From NCBI GenBank assembly GCA_916700875.1, contig CAKAKS010000038.1, positions 16,867,826 through 16,931,825 on the forward strand: DNA of 64,000 nucleotides, given 5' to 3'. A program made the translations under genes and the position numbers. The notes beneath the pieces are model-generated. The model was not told where the DNA came from, ran no database searches, and saw nothing but the letters and a program-made list of their open reading frames with translations. The stretch is from Sebastes aleutianus (lineage: Eukaryota > Chordata > Actinopteri > Perciformes > Sebastidae). Position 1 is the first letter of the stretch. Every line of letters begins with the position of its first letter. Shown here in pieces: positions 14,601 through 30,435 of the stretch.

Positions 14601-17600
14601 TGAACAATAATAAATTGTGAGATTTGGCTTTACATCGCAAACGATCTACGCGTACAGTAGGAGCAGGAATTACGCAACAACATTTCTAAAATCAGTGTAT
14701 GCCCAGCTTAAAGCAAAGCAAGCAACCTGTGTTGTTGTTACCACATTTTGATTTAGAGAAATCCACTATTTCTGAAGGTTCTGCAGCACGATTTATAATG
14801 CAGCCGTGTGTAACTGATGCTCATGAATTATGGCTCCCTATCTCTCGCTGTAGTTTAATCTAATGAGGCAAGCATTAAATTGATACTGATAACTTGATAC
14901 TTGATAAGGCAGCATTAGAGGACTGTTAGGCCTCCTGCCAGTGATTTCTACTTTAGTGAAGCCTAAGAACAACATGCTACTAATTAAATGGGTTATCTCC
15001 TCCGCATCATGTGTAGAAGATGTTTCTCTGTGTGTCATTATTCAGTTTGTGTCAACACTGCCAGCATGTCTCAGCGGATCGCTGTGTCTGAACAATAGTA
15101 TTTTGCTACCAGGCACAATGTGGTCATTAAAGTTGATTAGTTTATTGTTCATTATACACTGCAATGCTCGCTAGAAATTAATGTTCTTTTGCGGGGTAAA
15201 ACAACAAGAATCTCATAGTCTTCTAAATCTTAAAAGTTATATTAACTGAGAGTCTAATACGTTGTACAAAAACCATGTCTCTCCTCTCTCTCTCTCTCTG
15301 TCTCCATCTGAATGTAATACTGTTTCAATTTAATGAGCTTTATTGGCAAGAAAGTCTCTCCGTCTCATTCTCTCTCTCCCTCTGTGGCTCACATTACACT
15401 AAGGGCAAAGCTTGCACATATATAGTGCTTTTTAAAAGAGCTGTGTAAGGAGAGGACATTAAAATGTAACTGTGAAAAGATGTCCTGCACACTGCCCCTG
15501 CAGCAAAAGCCACCACGTTTGTCTTTTTAAAATGAAGTCCATGTCAAGTTTAGATTGTCAGAGCATGAACTGATCATGGAGAAGCTTATGTTTAGATATA
15601 TAAACTAAACTGTATGCACTGATTTCAGCTCTTCACTGTACAGTATCAGTTGCATACAACTTCCGTATGGACACAAAACACAAGGGAGAGACACAGCAAT
15701 ATGAACACCTGCACTATGTAATGTAATCCAATGCAATAGTCCTGTAACAAATAGATTTAAAGCTACATGTTCAGTTTATGTTGAGAATGTCTAATATTAA
15801 TTGTCACCCTGTATACAAACAATTGCTTAGGTATTTATGCCTTGTGATATTATTCAATGCACTACAACAGCAACTTGAACGCCACCCCATTGTATATAAT
15901 ATACATTACCTATATACGTACTTTATTGTTTGGTGAAGAATGGCGTCAGTCAATAACCTTTTGAAATACAGTGTTCTCTGATATCATTGGGAAGGAAGTG
16001 CAGAATTGCCAGGAGCTAAAATATGACACCTTAGCTTGGGAGGAGAAAACACACTTAGCTACTTGCTTGCTTTGCACGGTGCGCTGGTCCAAGAAGGGCA
16101 AAAAGCCAAACAGACTCTGCAGAATGCTGAAGGAACATTTTGGCTAGAGAGGAGGGCAACCTAACAGTCACTGGTTCCTCCTCCTCCTCCACAAATCGCA
16201 CCATCTGCATTGTGGCACAAGCTTTTAACTCTGTGTTAGAATGGCAGTATTCACATCACAGCCACATGTGCATATGCAGTAGTTAGATTAAAGAACATAC
16301 TTATAGTTTTCTTGCTTGAGGAAGGTCTACATATTGTGCACAATAAGAATTGCTAAACTCTTAATTGGGATCTGTTCTGGTAAATCATAGAACAACTTGC
16401 GGCATACACCTTTGATGTGGAATGAAAAGGGAGCCCCAATCATGTTAATCCTCTATCAATACTGTTCTGCGCTGCTTAATGATTGGTGACACACCTCCCA
16501 CTGTGCCTCTCTTCCAGCTCTGGTGCATTCACACTCGTGGTGAGTCACCAAATTGCCAAATGAACGGCAGTTGAAGAAACTTAACGACCCCGATGAGAAT
16601 AAATTTAGCATGATGACTTGGAATAGACTTTGTACATCTCACGATCCACTAATGGATAGCAAAAGATAAAAATCCCCAGCATTAAATTCAGTGGTGGAAG
16701 AAGTACTCAGATCTTCTACTTAAGTAAAAGTAGCAATACCACAGCATAAAAATACTCTGTTACAAGTAAAAGTCCTGCATTCAAAATTTTACTTAAGTAA
16801 AAGTATGAAAGTATTCGCATCAAAATATACTTAAAGTACCAAAAGTAAAAAGTCCTCATTTTGCAGAATGGCTCATTTCAGAATGATGTGTATTATATTA
16901 TTGGATTATAATTATTGATGCATTAGTGTGTTCATCACTTTAATGTTTCAGCTGGTAAAGGTGGAGCTAATTAGCTTAATCCATGATAATATATAATAAT
17001 TTATTGATTGATTTATATTTTGTATTGATAATCAAAATCTGCAAATAAGAAGCTGTCAAATAAATGTATTGGAGTAAAAAGTACAATATTTGCCTCTGAG
17101 ATGTAGTGGAGTAAAAGTATAAAGTAGCACAAAATGGTTATACTCAAATAAAGTACCTCAAATTTGTACTTAAGTACAATACTTTAGTAAATGTACTTAA
17201 TTACTTTCCACCATTGATTAAATTACATCGCATTGACAACTTGATAATTTGCCCTGTGAGATGTATAAGCATCAGCAGGCTGTTCTCGTACAGCGTTCGT
17301 AGCTATACCTATGAAAAATAATGCACTGTAATTTGTATATATCCCATGAAATCAATTCGTATGTAATCTACGTAATCGTGAACCAGGAAATATAAAGAGC
17401 GAGAAATGCCACGTACGGAAGGGAAGAGGTCGGGATGGATGGGTCAAAAAACACCAGACTTTCTCCCAGGAGATTGGTGTTCATACCGCCTGTGAAACCA
17501 GAAGTCAGCATTGATTATTTTGTCATGTAACTTCCGTACTTACTGTAAGTTACGCCACTTCCGGAGTTATTTTAACCCAAACCACAATCTTTTCCTAACA

Positions 17601-19867
17601 AAGTAGTTTGGTTGCCTAAACCTAACCAAGTTGTTTCCTGTGAAGACAGGAGTTTATTTTGAAAAGACTATATGCATGTTATGAGCGGAAATTGTCACGT
17701 CTTGCTGGATATTCGTAGAAAAACGAGTGACTTTATCGTTAGATATCATACGAACCGCTGTATGAGGATACGTTGGCATCAGTTATCTTATTTTAAAGGA
17801 GAGTGGAGCCATTTTGCTACTGAAAGGAAAACACAAGCAGCAAACCGCTTTTGTTATGATAGTAAAAATCTGGTATTTTTCACTCCTTTAAGGCATCTGT
17901 TGGTCTACCTGCCTCCGTCTCTATCTGTCTGTGTCAGGCTGTGGGCTACATGTTATCACCATCTCCCGCGCATCTGAATCTATCATTCCCTTATCAGATT
18001 ACAGTCTACACTACACACACAGACATAGTCACACAGCGCTTCATCTCCTTTCCTCCACAACTATTACTAGTGCCACTGGGATCTGTTGATAAAATCCAAA
18101 TTGTATGCAAATTGAGTCTGTGTGAATGTGTGTGTCTTGTGCGGGGGTGAGGCAGTGTGTGGGAGACCAATCCAAACAGTGATTTTGTAAGAGAACATAT
18201 TAGATGAGGGGCCCTCGGGTGCAGTCTGCCTCTGTTGAAGACAAACTCTACAACCTTATATTATTGCTGTGGGAATAACGAAAGAGTTTACCCCAAAACA
18301 ACCACCTGTTTATACAGCAAGCACACACAAATGAAGTCATATACAAATGTATTCACAGATGCACTCAGGCATGAAAAAAAAATCCTTGACACGAGTTACA
18401 CGTCTATATACATTCTGAGCACATGTACACACAGCCGGTGTGTTGCCACACATACACACATGCACACACAGCCTCGCTAACATCAATAGAAGGGTGTGTC
18501 TGGGAGCTATTTTAAATGAAACCACATGAAAGAGAGGAGGGGGGTGCAGAGAGAGATGCTCGATACAAAGACATGCGAGCAGTGAAGAACTAGAAAGATG
18601 GGGAAAATAAAACAGGCGGATACCACTCTGCCGAATAGAAAATATTCACACAGAAAATATACTCATCTGATTATCATGTTTAGAGCTGCAACGATAGATC
18701 TGTTCAATTAATCGTGTAGTCTATAAAATGTCAGAAAATGGGGGGGAAATGCCAACACAATTTCCCGAAACTCAAAGTAAAATCTTTAAATTGCTTGTTC
18801 CGTCTGATAACGGCCCAGAACACAAAAATATTCAGTTTTAAAATTATGTAAATTTAGAGAAAAACAGCAAATCTTCACATTTTGAGAAGTTGGAACAATG
18901 TAGACTTCATAAATGATGTAAACAGGTTACTTGCATTTGATTAGTTAATTGTTTCAGGTCTAATTATGTTTCATTACGTTAAAGAGGGAAAAAAAATTAC
19001 AAATCGTCGAATCAACTTTGAATATACAACAATGAATATAACTCGTCAGTGTGTTTCTCCCTTTTGTGTGTAGCCCGAAGTGAACATTTTGTTTTTGAAA
19101 GGCCAACAAATATGGATTGAGGAAGAATATTTACCCCCCACCCCTGTAGTACAAGATTGAACAACAATTGTCAGGTCTTATTGATATCTGCCTCATCTTC
19201 TCTCAATTAATTTTGCGATCAGTTTTACTACTGGTTTGGTCTCTGAGAAACCAGTGAGCAACCACGAAGAAGCCATTGTTGGATATCTTTGATTGGATAT
19301 AATGGGAAATTTTCTTCATACAAAAGTTGAAAATAGAAAAGTGGCTTCTATCCACTGAAATCAATTTGAATACAGACTTATGGGAAAATGTAAAGGAGCA
19401 CAGGTAACAACATCCAGCTGAGAAGTAGGTGTGTTAGTAGGCTGTAGTTCTTCTGTAGATGTACCAGGGGGCAGAGTAGAGAGGACTAAAGCTCTGCAGG
19501 ACACTGATTTCTCTGGAGAGTTTTTGATCAGAATAATGCACGTGTCAGTTGTAAGTAAAGCTGTGTTTGCATGTGTGTGTGTGTGTGTGTGTCTATCCAA
19601 GGTCAGAGGAGGACTCTGAAGGCAACAGGGACATCTGCAGTGAGATTCTCCAGATGAAAGCTCTCGAGAGGCTCACTTCTACGGTCAGTGTGTGTCTGAA
19701 GATTGATAAACACAGTATCATATTGCTGCTTCATTACTGATTGATCATTTATAGTTTTTTAAATATGATTTGCATATCGTCATGTTTTTTTTCCAACAGG
19801 TACAATGTGAGTTGGCGGCTGCTCTCGCCCGAAAGACTCGCAAAGCTTGTACGTATACATGTAGCCC

Positions 19868-19900
<33 letters not shown>

Positions 19901-22900
19901 TTCATGAGAAGTTCTCCTGGTGTGTTTTTTCCAACTGCATTATGAGAACATGAGTGACAATGTTACATAATGAGTGTGAAGATGTGTCCTAAATAACTTG
20001 ATTCTGCTTGTGGTTGGTTGCAGTATCAGAGCAGGACTCTGAGACGACGGAGACGAGCCAACAGGAGCCTCGCACGCCCAGCGAGGAGAGCAGCCCGGTA
20101 ATACACACACATAGAAACACACTCCTACTTATTCTAAATAATGTCCCTATCATGTCATTTTATTTTCCCTCCAATCCTTATCCTCCAGTTAATTTTCAAT
20201 ACAATATTTATATTTTCCTGGATAATCTGGGCAGTGCACAATCGGCTTAAAGTAGGCCTGCAATAGAGTTAGTAAAGCCAATCCAGTTTAACATTGAAAT
20301 GTTCCTGATAGCATTGCAAGTATTAAATAAAGCTTTTAGTTTGGTATAGTATCAGTGGAGATAGTAATGTTTGGAACTGTTAAGGCAGGAAGATCTCTCT
20401 CTCTTCATACACAACATAAACAAAAAAAACTTAAATAGGCGTGGTACGCCTTTAAAACTTTGATGAAATACATGCAAAGCGGCTGTTGTTTTAACCTGTG
20501 CCGGTGTTGCACTGAAATCTGTGACCATCGGAATCCGTGACCGCAGAGAGCCAGCAACACATTAAGTCATCTTTTCTGACGGCTGTGTTTGGAAGAGGTT
20601 TTTAATAGGGCACAGTAAAGTCATTGGAACCAGATTGCTGTAAAAACAAAGGACTGGAGATGGACCAGTCTCAATATGACCAATACTGGCCAATTATAAT
20701 ATAACATCTCCAACACAGATCAGCTTGGGACATCCTTAATAACAGATCATAATTGGCTTGTTCTGACTACCTTGCTCTCTTTCAAAGGTCACTGAGTGCA
20801 AGTTGTGTGTGCATGTGTGAGGTGGCTGAATGTAGAAAATGGGGTCAGAAGAGAGTGCAGAGGAGGAATGCCTGTATGCTTTCTGGTCCCATCTCGTTAC
20901 AGTGAAAACCTCTTTTTCTCCATCAATTATTCATTCTCTGATTACACCAGAGATGAGGAGAGAGGAGAAGAACAGAGAAAAGATAAAACACAATTACATA
21001 TACAGTACTTTAGATCAGTAGTTCACATGTTTTTGGCTTGTGACCCCTTAACATAAAGAAATGGCTTCTTACAACCCCCTCGCCACGGGTGGCATATGTG
21101 ATTTTCCCCTATCATATTATATGTTAATGATAAGACCCCTGAAGTGTTGCAACTGTCCCTTTTTACAAGATAAAAACAAGCCCTCTTGTTTTTGTCATCA
21201 GATTATTCTTCCTAGGAAATCTGCCTTCCCATGCATGGAAATAAACCAAACTTTGCAAATAGGTTGAGTCCTATGCTGAACTTCCTCAACTGGCTTTGTG
21301 GGCCAACAGTCCTGATGGTGGCGCTACAGCAAACGCCTAAAGTTTAAAACTTTGAAAAGTCATAACAAATCAGCCGTTCGTGCTACAACTGTGCAACGTC
21401 CACCAAAGCGTAGCCCAAGTGAGCCGAAATATCCACATGCTTCAGCATGGCAGGAATTATGAAGTCCATCACACTGTTTTTCTCAAACATTTTAGAACCT
21501 ATTAAACCAATCTCCTCCCACATTTTTTTGCTCAATTGATACAAAACTTGCTGCATTTTTTTTTTTTAATTGTCAAAAATGTAGCCCACAGTGCATCAAA
21601 ACATTTTAGTGTAAACCGTACTGTACACAGCTACTGCAAATTCTCGATAAATAAAGCTCCAGTGTTCATGAAAAAACTGTATTTTTGACAGTATTTTGAA
21701 TTCTATCATCATGTGAACCATTGCAGTCAATGGAAATCAAGCATTTCAAACATCAGTTTGTCGCTTATGGAGCAATCAATCTTAATCAAAATTAATTACT
21801 GACATCTGTGTGTTGTCTAGATGAAGTACGCACATTCACAGAATTTTGTCTCGAAAACTGAATTTTTGACACTAGTTTGAAATTTTCCTTTACATGCAAC
21901 CTGGTGATTGCCTCAGTAGCCCAGAACGGACAAACCAAACACTGGCTCTAGAGCGAGCCTTTCACGTTTTTACGTTACCTGAAGGCCACCGTAGTTCTCC
22001 GACATGCTTGTGAAACTGCGGTAACGTGAGCAGCAGAGTGCAAAACCGTGGTACCGCCAGCTGCCGTCTGACTTCCGCTGCTCCTAAAGTACAGGCAGTG
22101 TGTACTGGCCTCTGAGCAAGACGAACGACGTTACCACGGTTTTGCACTCGGCGGATCACGTTACCGCAGTCTTGAAAGGGAGGAGTGAGCGGAGGGATAC
22201 TAGATGCCACCAAATCCTGCACACTGTACCTTTAATATATACATTTACAAGTGAAGTTCACACCTCAGAGACAAGCTGCTCCAACAAATATAGACCTGGT
22301 GTGTAAAGATAGCGGAGGAGAGAAAAGAGCTACACATGAACCAAGAGTGAGACGCTGAGGTCATGAATGCTTTCAATTGCTACACCGGCTGTTTCTGTGG
22401 ACACGGGCCATAAGATTCATCCTGCAATCCTTTTAGGGGTTTGGGAGCCGCTGCAGATTGTTTGGTTTATTTGACATAATGAGAAGGAGGACAATAAACC
22501 ACACACTACTACTACTACTACTTTAGTTTCAGTTATCCATCAGCCTACTGACAGTTTTAGCTCGTCATAGATCTCAAACACAAGAGACCAAAGGAAAAAT
22601 TAGGATCCAATGGGAGAGAAAAAAGGAGATGGATGGAGACAGCCACACAATACAAGCACAACACACACAGACAGGTTTATCAGCACAGGAAGCTGAAAAC
22701 AGGTTAACAGGAAGCAGCAAGGGACAGGGGGCTGTGGCTCTGATATAATGTCTGTGTGTGTGTGTACGTGGCTATTCTAGCAGATAAGAGTTGTCACTGG
22801 GGGGAGTTTTCCTTGTAAACAAAATGAAGCGTGGGAGTATGCTATCATTCTGCGTGTGTGTGTGTGTGTGTGTGTGTTTGTGTGTTACCCTCTGCTAGAG

Positions 22901-23720
22901 CATGGCACCGTGGGATAGTTGAGCTCACAGGAAGGGTTAACCAGCTCTGAGCCAAATGAAATACCCTTCTCTCTCCCTTTTCCAAGGAAAATAAACAGAC
23001 CAGGCTGGCCGCCAATGGTGATAACCATCATACTAGCAGCACCTTAGGGAGCACGCACACACACACAGTCATGTTTTCTGTCATCAGGTCTGTACGAGGA
23101 CAAAGCCATTAGTTTATCTGAAGTCCTGCAGCTCTTTTAAAGAAATCTATTCTGTCTCTTTCTGTTACTTTTTCTGCTTTTCTTTCTCTTTCTATTCATG
23201 TCTTTAGGTCTTGGGCTGCCAGGATGGTTAACACATTCCCAACTATAGAGGGGAGGAGACACACACACACACCCCAGCACACACTCTTCCCACACAGACA
23301 CACACTCCCGCCCACTTCTACTACTAATCACACACACTCACTCTTTCTCCGCCAGATCGTCTGACACGGAGCAGTCAGACTGGGACAAAGAGAGAAGTGC
23401 AACAGATAAAGGGAATTACAGAGTGTATTAGATAGAGAGAATAAGAGACGAGGAAGAATTAGAGAGACACGGGATTACCTTTTCATCTCATTCTCCTCAC
23501 ATGGACATAAAGGGGCAACGTGTCATAGCATGTTTCTGGATTTATGCCCAAACTGCTCTCAGTCTCCATTGAAACAAAAATAGTGAACTTTCTCGAACTC
23601 CATCCCACAAACACTTTTTGACTGTCTCCACCATGTCTTGGGACTGTGGGTTGAGATATATGTTCATGCCACCTGTGTTGCAGCTGAGCGGGGTGTGCGC
23701 ACTGCGGGATGGCGGTGGCA

Positions 23721-23753
<33 letters not shown>

Positions 23754-26700
23754 GAGGAATGGGGACCGTGTGCGGCCGCGAGGAGCTGACCAGCCGGCTC
23801 GGGCTGGAGGCCGTCCAGCGGCTGGCCAAGGACGGCTGCCGGCTGCTGCAGAACCACAACTACCGGCTGCCCGACAGGAACCAGCCGGTGAGTAGAGAGC
23901 GTCATAATGGCACTAAAGCATCATTAATATCCTAGAGTATATCTGATGTTGTCCTGTGAAGTCGTTGGTCTCTCACCATGTAATCTGCAGAGCGAGTTGC
24001 GGCTATATGGTTAGTGTGAGTAGAGTAATGGACGTCATCATGTGGTAAATGTTGTCAGTATTGTCGTCACTTTTAAGCACTCACACTTCAGGTGCGAGTT
24101 ACTCTTGGCTTCAGGGATCATGTGAGTAAATCCTCATCAGCACCATCCTGATGCGAGTTGCCGTCAATCTAAAGCTGCGTTTCCACAAAGCAGTCCGGTT
24201 CAGTTCAGTCCGGTTCAGTTCAGTTCAGTTCTTTACACATTAGAACGGTTATTTTTGTGTTTTCATTAGCAGAAGTTGTGGATGATGGTACCAATAGAAT
24301 CGCTCCATTCTGGGTACCATCTTGGTCGAGGTTCTAAGTGAGCTGAGCCGATACTATAAGGAGTTAAAAAACTGCAGACCCCTAATTGGTCAGAGAGAAC
24401 CGTAATAAAGAAATAGCCAAGTTAACATCAATAGCGACCGCAATTTTGAATTCACTTGGCCAGATAGATTTTAAAAAGTGGCAGCTGGCAAAACTACACC
24501 GTAAGGCCTACACTATGCCGTACACACTATGTGCACTACACCGTACAACTGACAAAGTGCAGATGTTCCTCTGTTTGGTTGCTGTTGAAATGATTCCGCG
24601 ATTGCCCCGTTGAAGATGATGTCACAGCAGTTTCACGCGCCGTCGCTACGGCGATAAGCTGAGAATCCTGTTTGTGGCTAGAAGGTAACACGCAAATTGC
24701 AAAACTCTCGCAAGATGGTTAAGGTTAGGCATTGACCCAGGATGGTTAAGGTTACAATGGGGATAACTACATTTTCCCAGTGGTTAATAAACTTGTGACA
24801 ACACCAGTGTTACTGATTACACCGGATATTTTACAAGAAAAGACGGCGCTCAATATATGTAGCGTGCTTCCTTTGATCTTTATTGCGGATGGCTGTTTGT
24901 CTGGTCTCTCCGGTCCAGCTTTTGCTGCGGGGCTGCAGGTTTCCACCTGGACCCGCTGCGCCGTGCACACCGGCGATTGCCTCATTAACGTTATGGTTAA
25001 CGTTATAGCATTGGGTTTAAATCCGAAGTATTGACAAATAAGTGCTTTTGCTTTTGCTTTGACACCAAATCATCCACCATCGTCTTGTCTGTCAACTCTC
25101 TTTCGTCCCGTGTATGAAATCTGACTCCTGCTGCTCTGAGTTGAAACTCCAATCGGAGCAGACACTTTCATTTTCAGATTGTAGCGTCCGTCGTCCGACT
25201 ACGTATTGATAACACACGCTGACACAAACCTTCTAGACACGACCGAGAATCCCGCCCACACTGAGGGGGTACTATCTGCAGTGGAAACACGGCATAGAGA
25301 AAAGGACCTGGCAGAGCCGTGCCATGCAGCAGAATCTCGACTTGAAGGACATACACACGTATACACGTTTACAGCGTGCCTGTTCACTTTTGTACATCAT
25401 CTGAGTGACACATCTGTGAACTGACACGCACCCACATACACACGCAAACTACAGTTATCATTGCATACACACACACACACACACACACATAGCTTCGCTT
25501 CATTCATATCACATTAGATTAAATAACCACCGGCTCTCTAGCTCGTCTAATGTGGGTGTTAATAATGGCTTAGTGCAATGTGATCTCATGCCCTTTTTAC
25601 AGTCTGTAAAGTACTGAGTGTGTCTATGTGTGCATGAGTTTGCTGGCTAGAGCTTATAATCATGTGTGGGAGCATATGTGTGTGTGTGTTCATGCACTGC
25701 TGGTGCTGTGGCAGGCTGAGTCAGTGTGTGCCCATAATGAGTGGGGTGTTAGAGAAGCGTTGTACTGTATAATCCCGTTCTACAGTGCACCTGAGGGCAG
25801 GAAACGAAGCAAACGCAGTCTGATTTCACCCCCTACACCACGATGCGTGTCCTTCTGAAATCTACCACATATACAGTATCTCATCAGCCTGGTGAGTTTG
25901 ACCAAAGCCCAGCTTTGGGGATTTTCCAGAGTGCCTATGATTTCACTTTCATTCCTTATATACAAAAGTAAAAATATATTGTATTTTATAACAGCACTGC
26001 TGCTGTATGAAACTAAAGAGACGTTTTTAAATAGTGTTAAAGCAGGATTGCTCTTCACACACGACATATTGAACCTTTTAATTTGTGAACCAATTTGCCC
26101 ACTTTTAGGTTGACTTTCATCCTGTAAAGTATAATTTCAAGTCTTCTTAAACTTCCCTATGTTACATGATGATAAAAGTTTTCTGGATAAGTCTTTTACT
26201 TAGTAGGAATATTATTTTTAATTTTAAGGTTTCTAAGCCTTATGATGTGCTCAGTGAACCTACATTGTTATTTACAGCTCAATCATTGTGGTTTATGGTT
26301 TGGATACTGGTCCAGATCATGATTTTTGCTAACATATATATATATATATATATATATGCGCCAAACTGCAGGGAAATGTATGAAATTATGCAGAAGAAAT
26401 TGTGTTGTTTTTGTTTTAAGTATAGAAATGGAACAAGCAGACTGAAATGATTGATGTGACACAGAGTGAGGAATCAATGTTTTCTTTAACTTTATTTAAA
26501 GAGAGATTTGAGGGATACTGCTGAGAACAGTATTGATGGATTCATGGTAAGAGGTCAATGATGAAACCATAGATATTAAACAGTTGTTTTATTTATTATT
26601 ATCTTTATATATTATTATTATTATTTATTGTTTTTACTGTTTTATATCTGTGGATGAAATAGGAACTAATGTCAAATCAAGCTTCTTATATGTTTTTTTA

Positions 26701-27739
26701 ATAGAAGCATCAGCAGCTCTTGCAGGAGTCATCAAATTATCATTTCTGTTTAAGGCTTTGACAGAATCCAAACAGTCTCTGAAAAAGACAATTATATGCG
26801 CACCTCTATATACTAGTACTAATATGGCATTATAGTATTAGAGGTAGAGGAGGTAAAAAAGTTATAGTATTATAGTATATTTGCCAATATTTATAAATTA
26901 AAAAGCATAGAATAACATCACCAGGTGCTGAGTGGTCGTGACTGTCATGGCTCTACTGTGCGTCATTGCTACGTAAGCAGTGAAATCCTTATACAGTATA
27001 ACCAAGCGGAGGAAGAGGAGGAGAATTATTGGCAGGTGTATATCAGCTAAGGGATGGACAGGAGCAGCACCCATCTATCCTTCAAAAGAAAATCCTTTTT
27101 CTGCCGCTTCATTCTCCTGATCTTTAATACTGTATTTATCATCATCCGGCTGTCTTATAATTAAAAGATCATGTTGCATCAAGCAGCACTTTAATTCCCA
27201 GAGGCTGCCAGTGGTTACAATAAAAGTGTAAAAGGAAATGAACCAATCTATTCTTGCAGGTTTATGGGCTCAATAAGAGGCTCTTAGGAAGCACATGTTG
27301 GTCTATAATCATTTCTACGGGTGTGCACAGGAATGATGCTTCTCAGTAATGCACCACAAATGTCAGAATATGTGCAACAGGTGTGATTTCATTGCCCAGC
27401 TCAAATTGGAGCTGCAAAATGTGGCAGAAACCAAAAAACAATCAACCAGCTCGAATTCACCACAAAGACCACTCTGCTTTCACTGGGTTGTCATGGTGAT
27501 TTTTTTTTTTTTTTTTTTTTTAGTTTCCTTTTTTTCCATGACAGACAAGCTCTGACAAACTGGTGTGGGCTGTTTCCATAGTGATATAACTCATGTGTCA
27601 GTACAGTGCAATGGGTGCATATCTGCCTTCTAGTCACTTCAGACTTGCATTCATTTGCTTCAGCCATCAGAGTTTACCAGAGGTCAACCTGCAAACGGGA
27701 TTATACAAGGTCACAGCATGCATGACACACACCCACTCC

Positions 27740-27817
<78 letters not shown>

Positions 27818-27983
27818 CTTGTGTTACTTTCTACTAGTTGTGGAGATTACTCTGCTGCTGACCGAAAAGCATTGTGTTTTCATATTCTTATCAATTATTT
27901 CCAGGAATCAGGCCCGGAGCTATCACAACACAGATATGGCTCGGTCACTATCAGCGCGCACACACACACACACACACGCACGC

Positions 27984-28034
<51 letters not shown>

Positions 28035-30399
28035 AACACACACACACACAGGAACACAAAGGGAACAGAGAGTGCTTCCTTTAGGCTTTCCGTGAGGCCC
28101 ACCTTTCCTCTGGACAATACGTCATCTTGTGTGTGTATGTGTGTGTGTGTGTGTGTGTCAGTTTATGACCCGTGAGGGGCACAGCAAGTGCATGTCCTGT
28201 CCTCTGGTCTCTCTCTAGTTTCTCTGCCCAAATCTCAAACCTCTAGAGCATGAAGTCGGACCATTCAAAGACAGAGACAGAGAGCGAGAGAGAGACTCGG
28301 CTCGAGCAGGGTGAGGAGAGGAAACAGAAGAAGTGTTTCCAGAAGTGTAGCGAGGAGGGAAGGGTGGAGACGAGGTGGAAGCACAGATGTTTGAATTGAA
28401 GGAAGGGATGGGAGGAAATGGAAGGAAAGAGACAGACACACCTGTAAGCTGAGAACAAGTGACGGTCCCAAGAACGGACTTTACAGAAGCAGTTATGGAG
28501 ATTTGTACGTACCTGGTTCCAGTTTTGTCATACAGCAGTTTGTAAGTGGGTTTGGACATCCGGAAATTCTGTCTTTAAAGGTTATGTCCACCCAGAAATG
28601 TCATACCCAACCTGTAGTTTTAAACCATCATAGGGTGTATTGTAGGGGTGGTGGGAAAATGGATACAGCATAGTATGGCGATATTTTGCGTGGCAATATT
28701 GTATCGATACAAGGACGTCAAGTATCAGCCGTTTATTATATAAACTATTAACCTCTTAACAATCCGGCCACTAGTCTGTCTCTCAGAGGTCGTAGAGGAC
28801 TCGGTCTTCAAGCTAGAGTGAAGATACTGGTATCATATGAAACCATAAAACCTAAGGAATCGATTAGTACCATGTCACGTTAGCTTGTCGGGAAGAATGC
28901 TAAATACCGCTCCAAGGTTACGCAAAATTTTGGTGAGGAAAAATTGGCATGGCCATTTTCAAAGGGGTACCTTGACCTCTGACCTCAAGATATGTGAATG
29001 AAAACTCAGAAGAACAGAGTGAAAACTGTATCTGATTAGATAAAACAGATGTTGACAAACTGCATAATTTGCAGATGAAAAAATGTAGTAATAATAATAA
29101 TAATAATAATAATAATGCTGTGTCCATGTGTTAATTGTTCATTTACCTCTTGTTATATGCCAAATATATGTAAAAAAAAACATATCTGAGTATTTTTAGA
29201 TCAAAATCTGATCAAAATGTCTTTTCTCTTCCTGTAAACAGTTTCAAGTGTTTGATGACTCATCCTGCACTCGGGGGCGTTCATCCAAATTGATGAAAAA
29301 ATTCATCTAATCAAATGAGACTTTTGCGAGCCAATCGTTTGAGGATCGAATCATTAAACGTTCTTTGATCGAAGTAGCTAACAGAGCAATATGGAGAGAG
29401 ACAGAGGGAGACGTGTTTTCATTTCCAAAACAATGTGGTTGAGGTCTAATTCATTCAAAGGAAACTTTACAGATTTTCAACCGACTCTGTGTCAGTGCAG
29501 CGCAGCAGTACATGCAGTAAACGTCCACTGGATGACAAGGCGAAACGACCGATGGAGTCTTGCCGGTGGGTGAGCGGGGGGGCTCCGGGCGCCATTCATC
29601 TGCATGTACTTCCAACAGTCCTCTGCTCTGTAGCTCCTAGCTCCGTATCGAGCTAAACTCTAAGCCTGCCCACTTTTTAGCAGCCCAATTAAATGCGAAT
29701 GATTTGATTTAAATCCCTCTTGTAACTGTGCACCGCTCAAATATTCTGTTTCACTGTGAGATATGTCACAGTACAGCAGTTAGAGATGCTCCAACTTCCG
29801 TTTCACGGGGACTTAAAGTATCGTGATAATATCGTATCGTGGGTCCTCTGGTTATTCCCATCCCTAGTTTATTACATAATTGCCAATTGCACATATTTGT
29901 TTTGACATTTTGTTGGCTGAGACTAAAGAAACTAATCAATCAGTTCTTGCAAGATTCTCTTTTTCTCAAAGATAATTAATTGACTTTCCGGCTGATGGTT
30001 ATTGTTATTGGCCCTTTTGGATAAAACCCATTGGATTCAAACAGCGTCTCTTTCACACTCAATGCCTCTTGTATTTCTTCTCACTTTTCCCCACACTCCT
30101 CCGTGTCTCTCACTTTCCGGTCCCTTGCCTTTCATCTTGCTTTTCTTTTCTTGTTCTCTCTCTTTCTTTCTGTGTTGCATAACTTTCTGACTCCCTCCTC
30201 TCCTCAGCGTTCCTTCTTTGTATATTTTTACTTTTCATGGCTTGCATTCTTTCTCAGGCTAAATTAATGTTGTTCTTGGGAGCTGCTGTTTGCACTTAAC
30301 TCTTTACAGATTATTTGTGTGCAGCACATATAGTTACATTTGCATAGTGGGAATGCTGTACTTTTGTTTTGGTGCATTTTCTGGAAACCTTTTGATCTT

Positions 30400-30435
<36 letters not shown>

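Noticed and set aside
23483..23905. Minus-strand Ala/Pro-rich frames of 105-140 aa
   Set aside because: Antisense shadow of the rapgef5 Gly-rich exon; the plus strand has matching splice sites and phase.
27593..28175. His-Thr and Val-Cys rich open frames of 118-163 aa
   Set aside because: They cross (CA)n microsatellites and have no domain or splice support.
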